The notes beneath the pieces were generated by a model. It was not told the origin of the DNA. It worked only from the letters and a program-made list of their open reading frames with translations, and searched no databases. This document shows positions 13,253 through 16,727 of a stretch of DNA of 16,727 nucleotides, piece by piece. Origin of the DNA: Candidatus Pacearchaeota archaeon ex4484_31 (GTDB lineage Archaea; Nanobdellota; Nanobdellia; Pacearchaeales; UBA284); assembly GCA_002254805.1 (NCBI GenBank), contig NJDW01000002.1:1-16727 (forward strand), given 5' to 3'. Within the stretch, counting starts at the first letter, position 1. Each line of letters starts with the position of its first letter. Both the position numbers and the translations under genes were made by a program.

Positions 13253-15535
13253 ATGGAAAATGAAAATAGAAAAAATATCGTGTGGCTTTCTGAGATAACA
13301 AAACAAGATGTTGAAATAGCTGGTGGCAAAGGTGCAAATCTTGCTGAACTCTATAATGCTAAGCTTCCTGTTCCTGAAGCCTTTATAGTGACAGCAAACG
13401 CTTATCTTAACTTTATTGAAGAAGCTGGATTAAAAGAAAAAATTAACGAAATACTTCATTCTATCGATGTAGAAAACACTATGGAGCTTGAAGAAAAAGC
13501 TAAAGAGATTCAGGAACTGATAGTAAATGCTGAAATGCCTGAAACATTGAAAGAAGAGATTCTTGAAGCTTATGAATGCTTAAGCATAGAGAAGGTTGAC
13601 GCAGAAAGCATAGTTAAGAGCGAGCCTTGTTTTGTAGCTGTTAGAAGTTCTGCAACAACTGAAGATCTAGCTACAGCTAGCTTTGCTGGTCAACAAGAAA
13701 CATTTCTTAACGTAAAAGGCAAGGAAATAATAGAAGCAATAAAGAGATGCTGGTCAAGTCTTTTCACAGCAAGAGCAATTTACTATAGGCAAAGAAGAGG
13801 TTTCTCTCATGAAAAGGCGTTGATTGCTGTGATAGTTCAAAAAATGGTAAATGCTGATAAAGCAGGAGTAACCTTTACAGCCAATCCAATAACAAATAAT
13901 AAAGATGAAGTTGTAATAGAAGCTGTTTTTGGTTTGGGTGAAGGAATCGTTTCTGGAAAGCTTCAGCCAGACACTTATGTGATTGATAAAAGCAACTTTA
14001 CAATAAAAAGCAAAAAAATAGGAATAAAAGAGTTTGCCTTTAAAATAAGTCACGAAGGAAAAATAGAGAAAGAGCAGTTAGATGAGGAAAGAAAAAAACA
14101 ACAAGTGCTGAGTGAAAAAGAGATAGTAGAACTTGTGAAGTATGGAATCAGGATAGAAAATCATTATGGCTTGGCTCAAGATATAGAGTGGGCTATCCAA
14201 AACAATAAAATTTATATTTTGCAAGCTAGACCGATAACAACATTGAAAAAAGAAATTTCAGGTGTTAAGATAGAAGCAAAGGAACTTTTAAGCGGTCTAG
14301 CTGCTTCCCCTGGAATTGCTTCTGGAACAGTAAAAATTGTCCATAGCTTAGATGATCTTGCAAAAATCAAGGAAAATGATGTGCTTGTAACAAAGATGAC
14401 AAATCCAGATATGGTTGTAACAATGCAGAAAGCCAAGGCAATTGTTACTGATGAAGGTGGCTTAACCTGTCATGCAGCAATCGTTTCTAGAGAAATTGGC
14501 TTGCCTGCTGTTGTTGGAACAAAAAATGCTACAAAGGTACTTAAAGATAATCAGGTAGTAACTGTAGACGGCTATAACGGCAAGGTCTATGAAGGTATAG
14601 TAAAAATTGAAGCTAAGCCTGAAGCACTTGTTCCAGAAAGCGTAAAGCAAGCATTTACTGAATTAAAAGAAAAGAAGGTTAGTAAAAAAAGGCCTTTGGT
14701 AAAGGTTAATTGCGATTTGCCAGAAGTTGCTGAAAGAGCATCTTTAACAAATCCTGACGGAATCGGATTGGTAAGGCTTGAGTTTATAATTGCTAAAGGC
14801 AAAGTTCATCCTGCAGAATACATAAGAAGAAATCAAACTAAAGCTTACATTTCTTTACTTGTTGATGAACTTGAAAAAATATTAAGATTTTTTAAGGATA
14901 AGCCTGTATGGATAAGAACCTCTGATATAAGAACTGATGAATACAAGAATTTAGAGGGAGCTGAAAAAGAGCCTAAAGAAAGCAATCCTATGTTGGGATG
15001 GCATGGCATAAGAAGAAGCCTTGACCAACCAGAGATTTTAAAAGCTGAGCTTACAGCAATAAAAAGCTTGTATGAAAAAGGTTACCATAACATAGGTGTG
15101 ATGTTTCCTTTTTTAGCTACTGTTGAAGAGCTAAGAAAAGCTAAAGAAATTGCTAAAGAAATTTCATTACCAAAAGAAGTAAAGATAGGCGTAATGATAG
15201 AAACTCCTGCATCAGCTTTGATCATAGAAGAACTTTGTAAAGAAGGAATAGATTTTATTTCTTTCGGCACGAATGATTTAACTCAACTTACTCTTGGTGT
15301 TGACAGGAACAATGAAAGGCTTGTAAGGCTTTATGATGAAAAGCATCCAGCAGTAATCAAACTTATCTCTGATGTTATTGATGTATGTAAAAAGTATGGT
15401 GTTGAAACTTCGATTTGCGGACAAGCTGCTTCTGATGTTGAGATGGTAAAGATTTTAGCAAAACTTGGCATAGATTCTGTTTCAGCTAACATCGACGCAG
15501 TAGAAAAAATAAGAAATGCTTTAGAGGAAATTTAA
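13253..15535 (+). CDS. ppsA: Phosphoenolpyruvate synthase (pyruvate, water dikinase)
   Basis: The 760-aa enzyme converts pyruvate, ATP and water to PEP, AMP and phosphate, the entry to gluconeogenesis; in some archaea it may also run toward pyruvate. The N-terminal ATP-grasp domain has GGKGANLAEL, FVAVRSSATTEDLATASFAGQQETFLNV, VIVQKMVNADKAGVTFTANP and IEWAIQNNKIYILQARP. The swivelling domain has TDEGGLTCHAAIVSREIG with phosphorylated His407. The C-terminal PEP/pyruvate barrel has GLVRLEF, GVMIETPAS, FGTNDLTQLTLGVDRNN and SICGQAAS with catalytic Cys722. It is slightly shorter than the common 790-820 aa. It starts immediately after the uL16 stop and so depends on that promoter. Its stop overlaps the converging DUF6485-like gene by 4 bp. 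Confidence 0.97.
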   Translation: MENENRKNIVWLSEITKQDVEIAGGKGANLAELYNAKLPVPEAFIVTANAYLNFIEEAGLKEKINEILHSIDVENTMELEEKAKEIQELIVNAEMPETLKEEILEAYECLSIEKVDAESIVKSEPCFVAVRSSATTEDLATASFAGQQETFLNVKGKEIIEAIKRCWSSLFTARAIYYRQRRGFSHEKALIAVIVQKMVNADKAGVTFTANPITNNKDEVVIEAVFGLGEGIVSGKLQPDTYVIDKSNFTIKSKKIGIKEFAFKISHEGKIEKEQLDEERKKQQVLSEKEIVELVKYGIRIENHYGLAQDIEWAIQNNKIYILQARPITTLKKEISGVKIEAKELLSGLAASPGIASGTVKIVHSLDDLAKIKENDVLVTKMTNPDMVVTMQKAKAIVTDEGGLTCHAAIVSREIGLPAVVGTKNATKVLKDNQVVTVDGYNGKVYEGIVKIEAKPEALVPESVKQAFTELKEKKVSKKRPLVKVNCDLPEVAERASLTNPDGIGLVRLEFIIAKGKVHPAEYIRRNQTKAYISLLVDELEKILRFFKDKPVWIRTSDIRTDEYKNLEGAEKEPKESNPMLGWHGIRRSLDQPEILKAELTAIKSLYEKGYHNIGVMFPFLATVEELRKAKEIAKEISLPKEVKIGVMIETPASALIIEELCKEGIDFISFGTNDLTQLTLGVDRNNERLVRLYDEKHPAVIKLISDVIDVCKKYGVETSICGQAASDVEMVKILAKLGIDSVSANIDAVEKIRNALEEI

Positions 15536-15678
15536 TCTAAGCTTAACTTTAAATTAACTTTGAAATTTCTTTTTCTACTTAGGTGATATGCTAAACACTC
15601 ACAACATATTCCTTTTTTATCGCAATCTGGCCATGTACATGGACAGTTCTTTAAGTTTTGTTTTTGTTTGCATTCCAT
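15532..15678 (-). CDS. 48-aa Cys-rich DUF6485-like protein
   Basis: The frame from ATG 15678 reads MECKQKQNLKNCPCTW, then PDCDKKGICCECLAYHLS and a basic tail. Eight Cys/His positions (C3, C12, C14, C19, C25, C26, C28, H32) match the spacing of the small DUF6485 'cytosolic protein' family: NLKNC-x-C-x4-C-x-x-KGxCCECxxYH. This suggests a metal-binding fold, but function is unknown. The usual acidic, Pro/Cys-containing tail is replaced here by a basic one. The 3' end overlaps ppsA by 4 bp, tail to tail. An A/T-rich region upstream lacks a textbook TATA box. Confidence 0.78.
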   Translation of the reverse strand: MECKQKQNLKNCPCTWPDCDKKGICCECLAYHLSRKRNFKVNLKLSLD

Positions 15679-15746
15679 TTTCTATTTAATTGAAAATAAA
15701 AAATAAAAAGAAAAAACAACCAACCTTACTTTTTACTTTTTTTTCT

Positions 15747-15896
15747 TTATCTCTTCTTTTTCTTTTTTGCTTTTTTCTTCTTCTTTTTCTTTCCGCCTCT
15801 AGCCATCTTTGCTTCACAGACGTTACCTTTAGCGTCTACATAGTACAAATAACCAGGTTTTCTTTTTACAGCACCTTTCAAAATTATCCTTCCCAT
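15747..15896 (-). CDS. 49-aa conserved-looking basic protein with poly-Lys tail
   Basis: From ATG 15896 the frame encodes MGRIILKGAVKRKPGYLYYV, then DAKGNVCEAKMARGG and a nearly all-Lys tail (36-49). The first 31 residues have beta-strand character. The last 15 suggest RNA, DNA or ribosome contact. A strong Shine-Dalgarno GGAGG (minus strand, 15902-15906) sits 5 nt before the ATG, the only obvious one in the window, with ATTTAAAT at 15936-15943 as TATA box. I cannot assign a named family; the composition recalls small nucleic-acid-binding proteins. The RBS spacing, promoter and clean stop argue for a real gene. Confidence 0.78.
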   Translation of the reverse strand: MGRIILKGAVKRKPGYLYYVDAKGNVCEAKMARGGKKKKKKKAKKKKKR

Positions 15897-15901
15897 TTTT
15901 A

Positions 15902-15906
15902 CCTCC
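15902..15906 (-). promoter_or_regulatory. Shine-Dalgarno GGAGG before the 49-aa protein
   Basis: GGAGG ends 5 nt before ATG 15896. It stands out because nearly all other starts in the window appear leaderless or lack a Shine-Dalgarno. It fixes the start codon. Confidence 0.75.
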
Positions 15907-15935
15907 TTTTGTTTAAAAACTGACGAGAAAAGATT

Positions 15936-15943
15936 ATTTAAAT
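15936..15943 (-). promoter_or_regulatory. TATA box of the 49-aa protein gene
   Basis: ATTTAAAT lies 40-47 bp before the ATG. Initiation near 15912-15915 would give a leader of 15-20 nt that includes the Shine-Dalgarno. Confidence 0.55.
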
Positions 15944-15972
15944 CTTTCGTTTTCAGCTTTTTGATTAAAGAA

Positions 15973-15983
15973 AAAATATAAAA
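15973..15983 (+). promoter_or_regulatory. Possible TATA box of the small membrane protein gene region
   Basis: An AAATATAAAA element on the plus strand predicts initiation around 16003. It would serve the mini-ORFs at 16000-16101 and the 58-aa membrane protein at 16094. Confidence 0.45.
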
Positions 15984-16039
15984 AAGAAAATGAAACGATA
16001 TGAATATGGTAAAAACAAAAATAAAAAATAAATGGATGA

Positions 16040-16090
16040 ATGGGATTGATCATAGCAATACTTGGAGTTATTGGAGTTATAAACGTATAG
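16040..16090 (+). CDS. Possible 16-aa hydrophobic micropeptide
   Basis: An ATG frame encodes MGLIIAILGVIGVINV and stops 3 bp before the 58-aa membrane protein. The peptide is almost a pure transmembrane segment and resembles the first helix of its neighbour. It may be a translated leader, a helper peptide or chance. It overlaps, in another frame, a 33-codon frame at 16000-16101. Confidence 0.25.
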   Translation: MGLIIAILGVIGVINV

Positions 16091-16093
16091 AAA

Positions 16094-16270
16094 ATGATTA
16101 AAAAAGAGTATGTAGCATTCGGGATAATTGGACTGATCTTAGCGATTGTTGGTGCTATGATAGCAATATTTTCAAAAGAAACAGGAATGGCCTGGGCTTT
16201 CTCTGGCAGTGGAATCGCTATTATATGGATAAGTTTCCACAAACTATATCATAGAAGTAAGCATAAATAA
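16094..16270 (+). CDS. 58-aa two-helix membrane protein, function unknown
   Basis: The frame encodes MIKKEYVAFG followed by a first helix (about 7-26) and a short loop with KETGMAW. A second helix (about 34-48) precedes a basic tail ending HRSKHK. The positive ends suggest both termini face the cytoplasm. No family is recognised. No Shine-Dalgarno precedes it, and its own TATA box is not evident; expression from the element at 15973-15983 would leave a leader holding mini-ORFs. Codon use and hydrophobic periodicity support a real protein. The overlapping 102-codon frame on the opposite strand looks like a shadow. Confidence 0.6.
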   Translation: MIKKEYVAFGIIGLILAIVGAMIAIFSKETGMAWAFSGSGIAIIWISFHKLYHRSKHK

Positions 16271-16294
16271 AGAATTTTGTTTTTAAGAAAAAAG

Positions 16295-16302
16295 ATATTT
16301 AA
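16295..16302 (+). promoter_or_regulatory. TATA box of the 119-aa unknown gene
   Basis: ATATTTAA, centred about 26 bp before ATG 16325. It rules against the longer in-frame TTG start at 16277, which lies upstream of this box. Confidence 0.55.
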
Positions 16303-16324
16303 GTCATTACTTTTTTCGTTGTTA

Positions 16325-16684
16325 ATGAAAATTGGCTTTGTAGAAAAAGTTTGTATGGCTTTTACTTTGAAAAGCCGGCAAAAAATTTTAGAGCTTGCTT
16401 ACAAAGCTAACTTTAAGGAAATCGGTGGTTACAAAAAAGGCTCTTTAAGGATTTGGATCTTAAAAAGAAATAAGGAAACTATCATTGTTTCAAATTACAG
16501 AAGATTGTTTCTTTATGACGGGAAAAAAATTTTAAGTAAAAACAAATCAAACTTGGAAGAATTCTGTAAAGAATTGAGTAAAGAAATAAAAGAAGATAAA
16601 ACAGGACATTTTTATAAGCTAGCTGAAAAAGAATTTCAGGTAGTTAAAGCTTTTTCTCTTATAAAGTATTTGAAAAGTGTCTAA
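16325..16684 (+). CDS. 119-aa protein of unknown function
   Basis: No family is recognised. From ATG 16325 the protein reads MKIGFVEKVCMAFTLKSRQK and continues with alternating strand-like (SLRIWILKRNKETIIVSNYR, then RLFLYDGKKIL) and helical Lys/Glu-rich segments. No signal peptide, membrane span or metal motif is seen, so it should be a small cytosolic alpha/beta protein. The start is chosen from the TATA spacing, giving a leaderless transcript. Its stop overlaps a likely stop codon of a converging gene at the window's right edge. Confidence 0.65.
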   Translation: MKIGFVEKVCMAFTLKSRQKILELAYKANFKEIGGYKKGSLRIWILKRNKETIIVSNYRRLFLYDGKKILSKNKSNLEEFCKELSKEIKEDKTGHFYKLAEKEFQVVKAFSLIKYLKSV

Positions 16685-16725
16685 TATCGTGTTGCAAACA
16701 AAACTCGTTTAACAGTTTCCGTCGA
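16681..16725 (-). CDS. Possible C-terminal end of a converging gene (partial)
   Basis: One minus-strand frame open from the right edge reads STETVKRVLFATRY and stops with TAG at 16681-16683, overlapping the TAA of the 119-aa gene by the same 4-bp pattern seen at 2240-2243 and 15532-15535. Fourteen codons are too few to identify a product. Another minus frame stays open past this point, so the choice rests on the overlap pattern. Confidence 0.35.
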   Translation of the reverse strand, partial: STETVKRVLFATRY

Positions 16726-16727
16726 AA

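Noticed and set aside
15934..16242. 102-codon minus-strand open frame over the small membrane gene region
   Set aside because: It overlaps the promoter of the 49-aa gene, has Ile/Pro/Phe-skewed composition from antisense A-rich DNA, and the plus-strand 58-aa frame has better membrane-protein structure.
16277..16324. Upstream TTG start for the 119-aa gene
   Set aside because: A TATA box at 16295-16302 lies inside this extension and points to ATG 16325.

Overview
The window is AT-rich, gene-dense archaeal DNA. Information-processing genes are archaeal/eukaryotic in type (Rpo7, Spt4, eS24, eS31, uL16/L10e, an archaeal ThrRS editing domain, archaeal ScpA). Most starts lie about 25 bp downstream of a TATA box with no Shine-Dalgarno, as expected for leaderless mRNAs. 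DNA gyrase, very small genes, overlapping stop codons and shortened or simplified family members suggest a reduced-genome lineage such as DPANN. That placement is inference; no marker here fixes the phylum.

Layout. At 1-147 (minus) is the start of thrS, divergent from a large secreted/membrane protein (234-2243, plus) whose cytoplasmic domain looks like a degenerate class III nucleotidyl cyclase. From 2240 to 12100 everything runs on the minus strand: an NcsA/TtuA-type tRNA thiolase; a tight operon gyrB - 73-aa protein - Mth938-like protein - gyrA; scpA; and a long cluster pyrB-pyrI-rpo7-spt4-eS24-eS31. Between scpA and eS31 is a strong hairpin that looks like a short plus-strand RNA with its own TATA box and T-tract.

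A 354-bp divergent intergenic region (12101-12454) holds a cluster of palindromes, including two abutting 16-bp ACTACA/TGTAGT dyads. The plus strand then carries a VanZ-like small membrane protein, a C-terminally shortened ribosomal protein uL16 and, with zero spacing, phosphoenolpyruvate synthase. After ppsA come short genes: a 48-aa Cys-rich DUF6485-like protein (minus), a 49-aa Lys-tailed protein with a strong Shine-Dalgarno (minus), a 58-aa two-helix membrane protein (plus), a 119-aa protein of unknown function (plus), and probably the 3' end of another minus-strand gene.

Functional themes: chromosome topology and segregation (gyrase, ScpA), transcription and translation (Rpo7, Spt4, ribosomal proteins, ThrRS, NcsA), pyrimidine synthesis (aspartate transcarbamoylase) and gluconeogenesis (PEP synthase). 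Nothing resembles a CRISPR array, transposon, prophage, rRNA or tRNA. The more unusual items are the pseudo-cyclase surface protein, the genes embedded between gyrB and gyrA, the hairpin RNA candidate, the palindrome cluster and the small proteins.
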